From: SAR92 clade bacterium H921
Lineage (GTDB): Bacteria; Pseudomonadota; Gammaproteobacteria; Pseudomonadales; Porticoccaceae
DNA length: 64,000 nucleotides
Assembly (NCBI GenBank): GCA_025153755.1
Contig: JAOALD010000005.1
Span: forward strand, 78,994 to 142,993
Direction of reading: 5' to 3'
The position numbers and the translations under genes are program-made. Below are positions 42,917 through 50,932 of this stretch, piece by piece (position 1 is the first letter of the stretch; every line of letters starts with the position of its first letter). Below the pieces are notes generated by a model. It searched no databases. It had not been told where the DNA came from and was given only the letters and a program-made list of their open reading frames with translations.

Positions 42917-43799
42917 AGGGACGCTCCATTTCGTGATGGGGTGCGCGCTTGATTAGTCACTCTTTACAGTCCAAATAAGTCATTGTAAAAACGGGTATTT
43001 TTGAGACTCAAATAAAAGCGCAACAACCTAGTATCCATGTAATATTACAGCTATCAGAGTAACTGAATTAAGCATAGCAGAGTTTTCTGCGCGCATTGTG
43101 TTTTTGGTTGATAGCGGGCTGACGCAACGCCTGTACTGATCTATGAGTAAATTATTGTTAGATATCCATAATTTTGAGTAAGCGAATACATCTAAGCCTA
43201 AGCAGCCCCCTAGGCTGACTATGATGATGGGCCTGCCTTACATCGGTAAATCGACACTGGTCGCGCATTAGCGAGATATTCCGGATATATCTTTTTAGTT
43301 ACTGAGTCTTACCACAGCGAGGATGGGGTCACAAAGATGTCGCGGGTATACCTTTGACTTATATTTAAATAGCGCCATGAATCGAGAGTATATGTGATGA
43401 GCCCAGTGTATCAGGGACCAAATAATACCTGTGTTCTCGTCTACTCCGGCCTAAAGAGGTACCTCAGAAAAGTCATATTTAGTTCATATAGCAATACTGA
43501 AGCCATTTTTTGCGTGCAAAAAAGCGGCTTAAAAGCAGGGCTTTAGCTTCTAAGTCTCGCGTTTAGGTGATGGTTTGTGGCTAATCGTCCCAGAGGCTTC
43601 TAACAGTCTTCATATCGGCGAGAGTCCTGTAAAAGGTATCAAGAATAATAGCGGTGACCTCTTGGAGGTCTGATATGGCAGGGTATGCGTACATTATCCA
43701 GTGTAAATATGATGAGCTAAACACTCATTAAATTTTTATTGTTATCGCTAAATTTCGCCGTTAGAATGCCCGATCGAGAAAGTAGGAATAAGAACTAGT
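42917..43799. other. Noncoding segment with a decayed P-loop remnant
   Basis: An 883-base gap without a credible intact gene. One plus-strand reading near 43215-43270 gives MMMGLPYIGKSTLVAH then a stop, matching a Walker A motif (GxxxxGKST) of a small kinase/ATPase, with further in-frame stops after. I read this as a dead fragment. Nothing else was recognised; the promoter of the 43800 oxygenase should lie at its right end. Confidence 0.45.
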
Positions 43800-44870
43800 A
43801 TGACCGTAGCCTCTACTGCTGATGCCTTTGCACCACTGCCTGATATTATTGAGCCGAAGTGGTGGACAGGCACGCCTGCCATTTCTCCTGAATTGTTTAC
43901 TATTGATGGGAACGATTTTCGTGTACCTGGTGAACCTTTAGCGCCTAGTGACCAGCTTGCTCAGCGCATGCAAACTACCTTTGATGAGATTGGTTTAGTA
44001 CATGTTATCAATACCGGTTTAACCGACATGCAGGCTATGCGCTTGATAGCGACCCAAGTTCTGAAAAATGAGCGTCAATACGAAGGGGGTGCGAATCCTC
44101 GCAAGACTTTGCAGCCAAATGTCTATGAAGTGGGTGCACCACTGGAGGCTGCCCTGCATTACCACCATGAGATGGCTTACATTGATTCAAGCACCACCAT
44201 GGTCAGTTTTATGTGTAATAAAATTCCGGCTGAGGGAGGATACACGTTTGTCTCGGACAACGTGGCTGCCACCGAGTCTATTTTGGCTACGCCCTTCGGG
44301 CAAAAGCTTAAAAAGCTCGGTATTTGCTACCACCGTGACCTGACTGACCGTGATTCGTTTCAAGGCCGTATTGAGTATGGTGTTTATAACCACTGGCAGC
44401 TATCAATGCTGACAGATGACCAAGATGAGGCCATTGCAGAGGCTCGAAGTCGAGGTTTGACCGCTGAATGGGGTGAGGATCGTAAACTCAAAACTCGCTA
44501 CACAATTTCAGCCTTTGAGTACTTTCCCCATTTGGATCGTAATCTGTTGTATAGCAGTATGGCTGATGACGGCGCATGGTTTGACACTTGGCCATTAGTG
44601 CAGCATTTACCTCCAGATGAGCGCCCACTAAAACTCACTTTCGGTGATCTCACTGAAATGACTCGAGAAGAAAAAGAACTCTTTATCGATATCTATGATC
44701 GTCATGGTATTCCTATTCCTTGGAAGGTTGGTGATGTAGGGTTAATCTGTAACTACCGCTTTGCCCATGGTCGACCCGGCATACACTTAAAAGAAGGTGA
44801 GGATCGGGAGTTGGGTGTATTGATTGGTGAGTCATTTAGGCGGCTGCAAACATTGGAAGATAAGTGGTAG
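43800..44870 (+). CDS. TauD/TfdA-like Fe(II)/2-oxoglutarate oxygenase (HxE type)
   Basis: A 356-residue oxygenase of the TauD/TfdA (CAS-like) fold. The iron motif reads H122-H123-E124 in LHYHHEMAY, an HxE variant seen in clavaminate-synthase-like members, followed by the usual PAEGGYTFVSDN segment. The distal ligand is H323 in YRFAHGRPG, and R336 is a candidate 2-oxoglutarate-binding arginine. Substrate unknown. A clear terminator separates it from the DmdA-like gene, so it is probably a single-gene unit, but both lie in the island and may serve one pathway. Confidence 0.85.
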   Translation: MTVASTADAFAPLPDIIEPKWWTGTPAISPELFTIDGNDFRVPGEPLAPSDQLAQRMQTTFDEIGLVHVINTGLTDMQAMRLIATQVLKNERQYEGGANPRKTLQPNVYEVGAPLEAALHYHHEMAYIDSSTTMVSFMCNKIPAEGGYTFVSDNVAATESILATPFGQKLKKLGICYHRDLTDRDSFQGRIEYGVYNHWQLSMLTDDQDEAIAEARSRGLTAEWGEDRKLKTRYTISAFEYFPHLDRNLLYSSMADDGAWFDTWPLVQHLPPDERPLKLTFGDLTEMTREEKELFIDIYDRHGIPIPWKVGDVGLICNYRFAHGRPGIHLKEGEDRELGVLIGESFRRLQTLEDKW

Positions 44871-44895
44871 CTCAGCCCTGAATCTATTAATAAAA

Positions 44896-44920
44896 AGACC
44901 CCTTACTAAGGGGTTTTTTT
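44896..44920 (+). terminator. Rho-independent terminator after the 43.8-kb oxygenase gene
   Basis: A perfect 7-bp stem ACCCCTT/AAGGGGT with a three-base loop (ACT), preceded by an A-run and followed by a T-run of seven. It lies 27 bases past the stop codon. Confidence 0.92.
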
Positions 44921-45036
44921 ATGTCAGAAATTTTTCCTATCTGAGTGTCGTAAAATAATATTTTACTGTCGGAAAAATAGATGCATAGCTGTAAAGACAG
45001 GCACACACTTCCTCAAATTAAACAGCAATTTTTTAA

Positions 45037-46206
45037 GTGCCTATTATGATGCAGCTAGATACAGACGGCGATGCCGAAGAGTTTGGTTTTGGTACTCAGG
45101 TGCGAAAGTCACCTTATTTTGATGCCACTATTCGATGGGGTGCCAAGGGTTTTTCAGTCTACAATCACATGTATATTCCACGAGATTTTGGTGACGCGGA
45201 ACAGAATTTTTGGAATATGGTCAATGGCGCCACCCTGAGTGATGTCGCTGTTGAACGTCAAGTAGAAATTACCGGACCCGATGCAGCCGAATTCACCCAG
45301 TTACTAACACCCCGCAATCTCTCTGAATGTGCGGTTGGTCAATGTAAATATGTTCTGCTGACAAATAACCAAGGTGGAATTTTAAACGATCCAATTTTAT
45401 TGCGTCTGGGCGAGAATCATTTTTGGTTGTCCCTGGCAGATAGCGATATTTTACTCTGGGCACGAGGCGTAGCCGTTAATTCAAATTTGGATGTCAATAT
45501 TTGCGAGCCAGATGTTTCGCCCTTGCAGCTACAGGGACCACAGTCTGGAAAAATAATGAGAAAGCTGTTTGGTGAGCGCATAGATACACTGCGCTATTAC
45601 TGGTTAGAAGAGTTTGAACTTGCCGGTATCCCGTTAGTAGTTTCGCGTACAGGTTGGTCCAGTGAGTTAGGTTACGAACTGTATCTACGTGATGGAAGTC
45701 GTGGAGATGAGCTGTGGGAACTCATAATGGCTGCTGGCCAAGATTTTGGTTTGAAGCCTGGCCATACTTCATCCATTCGCCGTATCGAAGGGGGCATGCT
45801 GTCTTATCATGCCGATATTGACGCAGATACCAATCCCTATGAATTGGGGTTGGGGCGGCTAGTAGATCTGGATATGGATGCTGAGTTTATTGGCAAGGCT
45901 GCGCTAAAACAGATTTTTGCTCAGGGTGTTACCCGTAAACAGGTCGGTTTACATCTTAGCGGTGACCCTTTGACTGGCCCTAACAATGATTTTTGGCCGG
46001 TTAAGATAGCTGGTAAGCAGGTAGGTAAGGTGACCTCTGCAATCTATTCATCGCGACTCAATGCTAACATAGCTCTGGCTATGGTGGATATTAAGCATAC
46101 AGATATTGGAAGCGAGCTCGAGGTTATTACACAAAAGGGTCAACGCTCTGCTACAGTGGTGGAAAAACCGTTTTATGATCCTAAAAAAAGCCTTGCTAGC
46201 ACCTAG
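45037..46206 (+). CDS. DmdA-like GcvT-family demethylase
   Basis: A 389-residue folate-dependent methyltransferase of the GcvT/DmdA superfamily, which moves a methyl or aminomethyl group to tetrahydrofolate. Resemblance to DMSP demethylase is clear in ERQVEITG (73-80), ILNDPILLRL, LADSDILLWARG (133-144) and the tryptophan form of the active-site loop, RTGWSSELGYELY (204-216), where GcvT usually has RTGYTGE. The C-terminal IRRIEGGMLSY and NPYELGLGRLVDLD also fit. DMSP as substrate is likely but not proven; close paralogues act on unknown methylated compounds. GTG (45037) or ATG (45046/45049) starts are possible. Confidence 0.85.
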   Translation: MPIMMQLDTDGDAEEFGFGTQVRKSPYFDATIRWGAKGFSVYNHMYIPRDFGDAEQNFWNMVNGATLSDVAVERQVEITGPDAAEFTQLLTPRNLSECAVGQCKYVLLTNNQGGILNDPILLRLGENHFWLSLADSDILLWARGVAVNSNLDVNICEPDVSPLQLQGPQSGKIMRKLFGERIDTLRYYWLEEFELAGIPLVVSRTGWSSELGYELYLRDGSRGDELWELIMAAGQDFGLKPGHTSSIRRIEGGMLSYHADIDADTNPYELGLGRLVDLDMDAEFIGKAALKQIFAQGVTRKQVGLHLSGDPLTGPNNDFWPVKIAGKQVGKVTSAIYSSRLNANIALAMVDIKHTDIGSELEVITQKGQRSATVVEKPFYDPKKSLAST

Positions 46207-46221
46207 TAAAAAGTAGATAAA

Positions 46222-46677
46222 ATGCTCGATCCTAAAAGTGTAGTTACAGATGATTATTCAGAGGGGTATCTAAAAGAAATCCTCACTGGGGTAACTACTA
46301 TTGCTTTGGTTGGTGCCAGTCCAAGAGCTGATCGTGACAGTTATTTAACCATGCGGGTTTTGCTAGAGCGGGGCTATACTGTTTTCCCGGTAAATCCTCG
46401 CGAGACCGGTAATAAGATCCTTGGTCAAGAATGCTATGAAAGCTTATCATCGATTTCACAGGCGGTTGATATGGTCGATATATTTCGCTCCTCAGATGCC
46501 GCCTTGGAGATTACTAAAGAGGCGATTTCTATCGGTGCAAAAGTCGTTTGGATGCAGCTAGAGATCGTTAATCAGCAGGCTGCACAATTAGCTACTGCCG
46601 CTGGATTAAAAGTTGTTATGAATCGCTGTCCAAAGTTAGAATTTGAAAAGCCCTATTGGACTGATGTCTTAGACTAA
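46222..46677 (+). CDS. CoA-binding domain protein (YccU-like)
   Basis: A 151-residue Rossmann-type protein of the CoA_binding_2 family (TIALVGASPRADRDSYLTMRVLLERGY, FPVNPRE, then VWMQLEIVNQQAA and MNRCPKLEF). These small proteins bind CoA or acyl-CoA without a known reaction. Placement between a demethylase and CoA-ester enzymes suggests acyl-CoA handling or regulation (inference). Fifteen bases separate it from the DmdA-like gene. Confidence 0.88.
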   Translation: MLDPKSVVTDDYSEGYLKEILTGVTTIALVGASPRADRDSYLTMRVLLERGYTVFPVNPRETGNKILGQECYESLSSISQAVDMVDIFRSSDAALEITKEAISIGAKVVWMQLEIVNQQAAQLATAAGLKVVMNRCPKLEFEKPYWTDVLD

Positions 46678-46695
46678 TATCTAAATGCAGGTGTA

Positions 46696-47505
46696 GTGAT
46701 GGAAAATCATGGCAACAATATTTTACATAGCGAATTATTCGAAAGCGGCGTTTTACGTCTAACTTTAGATGATCAAAAGCGCCGTAACGCATTGTCTGAA
46801 GACATGCTTACGCAGATGACTGCCGCGCTGTCAGATGCCGCGACTAATGATGCTGCTCGAGTCATTGTTTTGGCGGCTAAGGGGCCAGCATTTTGCGCAG
46901 GTCATGATTTAAAGGAAATCACAGCAGCCCGCGCCCAAAAAGATGAGGGCAGGGACTACTTTAAGAAACTTTTTGATAACTGTGCCGGATTGATGCAATT
47001 GATTGTTGCCATACCCAAGCCAGTAATTGCCGAAGTGTCGGGGGTAGCTACTGCCGCAGGTTGTCAGTTGGTCGCCAGTTGCGATTTGGCGTTGGCAGCT
47101 GACTCAGCCAAGTTCGCGACTCCGGGAGTTAATATTGGCCTTTTCTGTTCAACGCCTATGGTCGCTCTTTCTCGTAATGTATCCCATAAGCAGGCTATGG
47201 AAATGTTATTGACTGGGGATATGCTAAGTGCCGAATATGCTCAGGAGATCGGGTTAATTAATCGCTCAATGATCCCTGACCAATTAACTGATGTCACCAT
47301 GGCACTGGCGAACAAAATTGCTACAAAATCTACCATGACCTTGGCGGTAGGAAAGCAGGCTTTCTATCGGCAGGCTGAGATGCCACTCTCTGAGGCCTAT
47401 GATTACAGCTCTAAGGTCATGGTTGAGAATATGCTCAGGCACGATGCCAAAGAGGGGATTGGGGCCTTTATCGATAAACGCGCGCCCATATGGAAAGACG
47501 AGTAG
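46696..47505 (+). CDS. ECHDC3-like enoyl-CoA hydratase/isomerase family protein
   Basis: A 269-residue crotonase-fold protein. The CoA/oxyanion elements are present (FCAGHDLKE near residues 67-74; ATAAGCQLVASCD near 119-130). The segment ATPGVNIGLFCSTPMVALSR matches the ECHDC3 type, in which both glutamates used by classical hydratases are replaced (G144; S152/T153 region). A simple hydratase reaction is therefore doubtful. By position it could stand where DmdD acts in DMSP demethylation. The start may also be the second ATG three bases on. Confidence 0.88.
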   Translation: MMENHGNNILHSELFESGVLRLTLDDQKRRNALSEDMLTQMTAALSDAATNDAARVIVLAAKGPAFCAGHDLKEITAARAQKDEGRDYFKKLFDNCAGLMQLIVAIPKPVIAEVSGVATAAGCQLVASCDLALAADSAKFATPGVNIGLFCSTPMVALSRNVSHKQAMEMLLTGDMLSAEYAQEIGLINRSMIPDQLTDVTMALANKIATKSTMTLAVGKQAFYRQAEMPLSEAYDYSSKVMVENMLRHDAKEGIGAFIDKRAPIWKDE

Positions 47506-47510
47506 ATACT

Positions 47511-49142
47511 ATGGCTAGTATCTATGATCAGCACCTCGATCGAAATCAGGCCAACTACCAACCATTGACCCCACTGACATTTCTGGAGCGAGCTGCCAGC
47601 GTATTTCCCGAGCATATTGCAGTCATTCACGGTAATTTAAAAATCACTTACCGTGAGTTTTATGCCCGTTGTCGAAGTTTGGCCTCGGCACTGGCGCAAC
47701 AGGGAGTTGGTGCAGGTGATACTGTATCTGTGATGCTGGCCAATACGCCTGCTATGCTCGAGGTGCACTACGCAGTGCCCATGTGCGGAGCAGTCCTGCA
47801 CAGCATAAATAGCAGGCTAGATGCACCAGTGATAGCTTTTCAGCTTGATCATGCTGAGAGTAAGGTGTTGATCATCGATCTGGCGTTTAGTGCAACTATT
47901 GAGTCAGCCCTGTCCATAGCCTCTGTTGAGCCATTGATAATTGATTACTTGGATCCTGAATTTCCGCAGCAGGGACAGCAACTAGGCCGTTACGACTATG
48001 ATGCCATGTTAGCTTCTGGTGATTGTAACTATAACTGGTTGATGCCAAGTAGCGAATGGGATGCAATTTCGATTAACTATACCTCGGGGACCACTGGAGA
48101 CCCTAAAGGTGTGGTCTACCATCATCGAGGTGCTGCACTGCTAGCCAATGGGAACGTAATCACGGCCTCTATACCCAAGCATGCCGTCTATCTGTGGACA
48201 CTGCCTATGTTTCATTGCAATGGTTGGTGCTTTCCCTGGACTATTTCTGTAGTTAGCGGAACCCATGTTTGTCTGCGAGAAGTTCGTGCTGATGCTATCT
48301 GGGCTGCGTTAGCTAGGCATGAGGTTACTCATCTATGTGGTGCACCAGCAGTGATGTCAACTATTTTGGCTGCCGACAAAACCACCCAGCCAGTAATAGA
48401 AAAACCAATTGATTTTTTCACTGCAGCAGCGCCTCCACCAGAATCGGTACTTGCACAGATGCGAGAAGCCGGCTTTAACGTAACTCACCTGTATGGTTTA
48501 ACTGAAGTCTACGGGCCAGCCGTTGTTAACGACTGGAATCAGCAGTGGGAATCATTGCCGACCCATGAGCAGGCCAGTCTAAAGGCGCGGCAGGGCGTGC
48601 GGTATCATGCATTGGAGGGACTTGAGGTGCTGGATCCCGAAACAATGCAGCCGGTACCAAGAGATGGTGAGACAATCGGAGAAGTAATGTTTCGTGGCAA
48701 TGTGGTGATGAAAGGCTACCTCAAAAACAAGCAGGCTACGGACGATGCATTTAGTGGAGGCTGGTTTCACTCTGGTGATCTAGGTGTGGTTTATCCTGAC
48801 GGCTATATTCAGCTCAAAGATCGCGCTAAAGACATTATTATTTCTGGGGGTGAAAATATCTCATCCATTGAAATTGAAGAAGTGCTCTATAAACATCCAA
48901 ACGTGACTGCCGTTGCGGTGGTGGCCATGCCCGACCAAAAATGGGGAGAGACGCCCTGTGCCTTTGTTGAGTTGGACGAGCATGACGCAGTATCTGCAGA
49001 TGCCTTAATTGATTGGTGTAAACAACATATGGCTGGCTTTAAAGTGCCGGGCCACTTTGTATTCGATGCAATTGAAAAAACCTCAACCGGTAAGGTGCAA
49101 AAGTTTGCACTGCGCGAGCGTGCTAAAAGCATCCTCAGATAG
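47511..49142 (+). CDS. DmdB-like acyl-CoA synthetase
   Basis: A 543-residue ANL-family adenylating enzyme. The P-loop is YTSGTTGDPKG (190-200), the A5 region is HLYGLTEVYGP, the hinge GWFHSGDLGV, and the adenylation lysine lies in EKTSTGKVQKF near the C-terminus. The N-terminal ANYQPLTPLTFLERAASVFPE segment is shared with DmdB-type methylmercaptopropionyl-CoA ligases and with general short/medium-chain acyl-CoA synthetases. The ATG at 47511 is chosen because conservation starts there. It follows the crotonase gene by 5 bases. Confidence 0.9.
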   Translation: MASIYDQHLDRNQANYQPLTPLTFLERAASVFPEHIAVIHGNLKITYREFYARCRSLASALAQQGVGAGDTVSVMLANTPAMLEVHYAVPMCGAVLHSINSRLDAPVIAFQLDHAESKVLIIDLAFSATIESALSIASVEPLIIDYLDPEFPQQGQQLGRYDYDAMLASGDCNYNWLMPSSEWDAISINYTSGTTGDPKGVVYHHRGAALLANGNVITASIPKHAVYLWTLPMFHCNGWCFPWTISVVSGTHVCLREVRADAIWAALARHEVTHLCGAPAVMSTILAADKTTQPVIEKPIDFFTAAAPPPESVLAQMREAGFNVTHLYGLTEVYGPAVVNDWNQQWESLPTHEQASLKARQGVRYHALEGLEVLDPETMQPVPRDGETIGEVMFRGNVVMKGYLKNKQATDDAFSGGWFHSGDLGVVYPDGYIQLKDRAKDIIISGGENISSIEIEEVLYKHPNVTAVAVVAMPDQKWGETPCAFVELDEHDAVSADALIDWCKQHMAGFKVPGHFVFDAIEKTSTGKVQKFALRERAKSILR

Positions 49143-49229
49143 ATGCGCACACAAGCCTTAAACCAGTAGCGACAAATTTCTTTGTAGAGCCATAAACCCT
49201 TACAATGGTATCAGTTTTTTATGGATTGA

Positions 49230-50021
49230 ATGGTTATGGTTACAGGCAAAATTATCGCGGGTACGCTGGGTTTCTTGATAGCTGATTTCATTGGTGCTGT
49301 TGCAGGCCTTTATATTGGCCATCAGTTTGATAAGGGGTTGGGTGGGTTTTTAAACCCTATCTCGGCCGCCGAGCAGGAGAAAATCCGCGAATCATTTTTT
49401 GGCACCGTTTTCAGTTTACTGGGTAATCTGGCTAAAGCCGATGGTCGGATTTCTAAGGTAGAGATTGCTCAGGCGGAAGCCCTGATGGGTAATATGGGCT
49501 TGAATTCTGATCACCGCCGCGAAGCTATTGAGCTATTTAAGCAGGGTGCCAAGGCTGATTTTTCAGTTGATGACGCCATGAAAAGTTTTATCTCCGTCTG
49601 CGGTCGGCAGAATAATCTCAAGCGTCAGCTGCTTAATTATCTGATCTCTCTGGCCTTAGCCGACGGTGAGCTGCACGACGGTGAACACGACCTATTACGC
49701 AAGGTTGCCGAGCATCTTGGGTTCTCCGTGGCTATGTTCGATCAACTGATTGCCATGATCAAAGCCCAGTCTCAATTTAAAGGTACTGGAACGGGCGCTA
49801 AAGCATCATCCAGCCAACTGGATGCAGCATATGCGGCACTGGGCTGCAATAAGCAGCATTCAGATGGTGAAATCAAAAAAGCCTATCGTAAGCTGATTAG
49901 CGAAAACCACCCAGACAAACTTATTGGCCAGGGTATGCCCGTAGATATGGTCAAGTTGGCGACTGAGCGTACCCAAGAAATTCAGACCGCCTATGAATTG
50001 GTTGTTAATAGCCGCAAATAA
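49230..50021 (+). CDS. djlA: DjlA-type membrane-anchored J-domain co-chaperone
   Basis: A 263-residue protein with one N-terminal glycine-rich membrane helix (about residues 6-28), a TerB domain in the middle (LAKADGRISKVEIAQAEALM and ALADGELHDGEHDLLRKVA) and a C-terminal J-domain with the HPD motif (ISENHPDKL). This order is that of DjlA, a DnaK co-chaperone acting at the inner membrane. It lies at the right edge of the island and may be a core gene rather than cargo. An 87-base gap separates it from the ligase gene. Confidence 0.9.
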   Translation: MVMVTGKIIAGTLGFLIADFIGAVAGLYIGHQFDKGLGGFLNPISAAEQEKIRESFFGTVFSLLGNLAKADGRISKVEIAQAEALMGNMGLNSDHRREAIELFKQGAKADFSVDDAMKSFISVCGRQNNLKRQLLNYLISLALADGELHDGEHDLLRKVAEHLGFSVAMFDQLIAMIKAQSQFKGTGTGAKASSSQLDAAYAALGCNKQHSDGEIKKAYRKLISENHPDKLIGQGMPVDMVKLATERTQEIQTAYELVVNSRK

Positions 50022-50045
50022 TACTGTTTGTAAGGCAATGCCTTG

Positions 50046-50074
50046 TTGACCTTGTGCTGGCTGCTACCTATAAT
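50046..50074 (+). promoter_or_regulatory. Strong sigma-70 promoter of tRNA-fMet/rimP operon
   Basis: TTGACC (50046-50051) and a perfect TATAAT (50069-50074) are separated by exactly 17 bases, close to consensus. It lies about 50 bases before the initiator tRNA gene and is the clearest promoter in the window. Confidence 0.9.
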
Positions 50075-50122
50075 GCGCGTCCTCTCTAAGAGGCGGTTTG
50101 ATTGAACAAACCGATGTGTCGG

Positions 50123-50199
<77 letters not shown>

Positions 50200-50351
50200 A
50201 TTTTCACAGATTTTTATTTGGTGAAGGTTGTAGGCGCAAGAAAAAGTGGATGTAGCAGAAGCATTTTTTGTGTAGGCTTGCATTACTTAGCGGAAAAAGG
50301 ATCCGCCTGAAGATTAAAATTGTGTTTCAGGTATTTCTGCTACGAAAATTC

Positions 50352-50436
50352 GCGTCGGGGTCCGACGCAAATCGAGGAGCCCCATTTTGGGGCTTTTCTT
50401 TAGTTGTTAATAAATGGGCCCTCGGCCCATTTTTTG
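50352..50436 (+). promoter_or_regulatory. Three tandem hairpins in the rimP leader
   Basis: Three perfect stems follow one another: GCGTCGG/CCGACGC (50352-50368), AGCCCC/GGGGCT (50378-50394, followed by TTTTCTTT) and ATGGGCC/GGCCCAT (50414-50430, followed by T5). The last two look like intrinsic terminators placed between tRNA-fMet and rimP, so they probably act as attenuators or as tRNA-processing boundaries. The nusA operon is autoregulated through its leader in E. coli; similar control is inferred here. Confidence 0.75.
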
Positions 50437-50454
50437 TTTGTCCGGGAGGTATCC

Positions 50455-50913
50455 ATGGCTGTGGCCGATAGTAAGTTGAGGCAGTTGTTGCAGCCTGTGG
50501 TTGAGTCCTTAGGCTGTGAACTCTGGGGTCTGGAGTTGCAGGCTGGTGGTAAAACTAAGCTACTTCGTCTGTACATTGATCGCCCCGAAGAGGGTGTCGG
50601 AATTGAAGACTGTGAGAAAGTGAGTCGTCAGTCTAGTGCCATACTCGACGTAGAAGATGCGATTAATGGTGAGTACATATTAGAGGTCTCATCGCCAGGA
50701 ATGGACAGGCCGCTGTATGATTTGGCTCAGTATGAGCAGTTTATAGGTGAAGATATTTCACTGAAGTTACGCTTCCCCTACGAGGGTCGCCGAAATTTCA
50801 AAGGTCGTTTATCTGCCGTGGACGGCGATGAAATTGTTTTGGTGGTTACAGATCATGAATTTCTGTTTCCGGTTGAAGGTATAGAGAAGGCTAACGTGGT
50901 TCCTCGATTTTGA
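50455..50913 (+). CDS. rimP: Ribosome maturation factor RimP
   Basis: A 152-residue 30S assembly factor (LRQLLQPVVESLGCELWGLEL; ISSPGMDRPL-like segment VSSPGMDRPLYDL; C-terminal SH3-like domain). The ATG at 50455 has a GGGAGG site six bases upstream and matches the family start; an upstream ATG at 50404 lies inside the leader hairpins. Confidence 0.95.
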   Translation: MAVADSKLRQLLQPVVESLGCELWGLELQAGGKTKLLRLYIDRPEEGVGIEDCEKVSRQSSAILDVEDAINGEYILEVSSPGMDRPLYDLAQYEQFIGEDISLKLRFPYEGRRNFKGRLSAVDGDEIVLVVTDHEFLFPVEGIEKANVVPRF

Positions 50914-50932
50914 GGCATGTGGAGTTTGAACG

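Noticed and set aside
43397..43546. ORF of about 49 codons in the 43-kb gap
   Set aside because: No clear ribosome-binding site, no family resemblance, and it lies in a region with many stops.
50404..50454. Upstream ATG for rimP
   Set aside because: It falls in the leader hairpins; the ATG at 50455 has a GGGAGG site and the family N-terminus.
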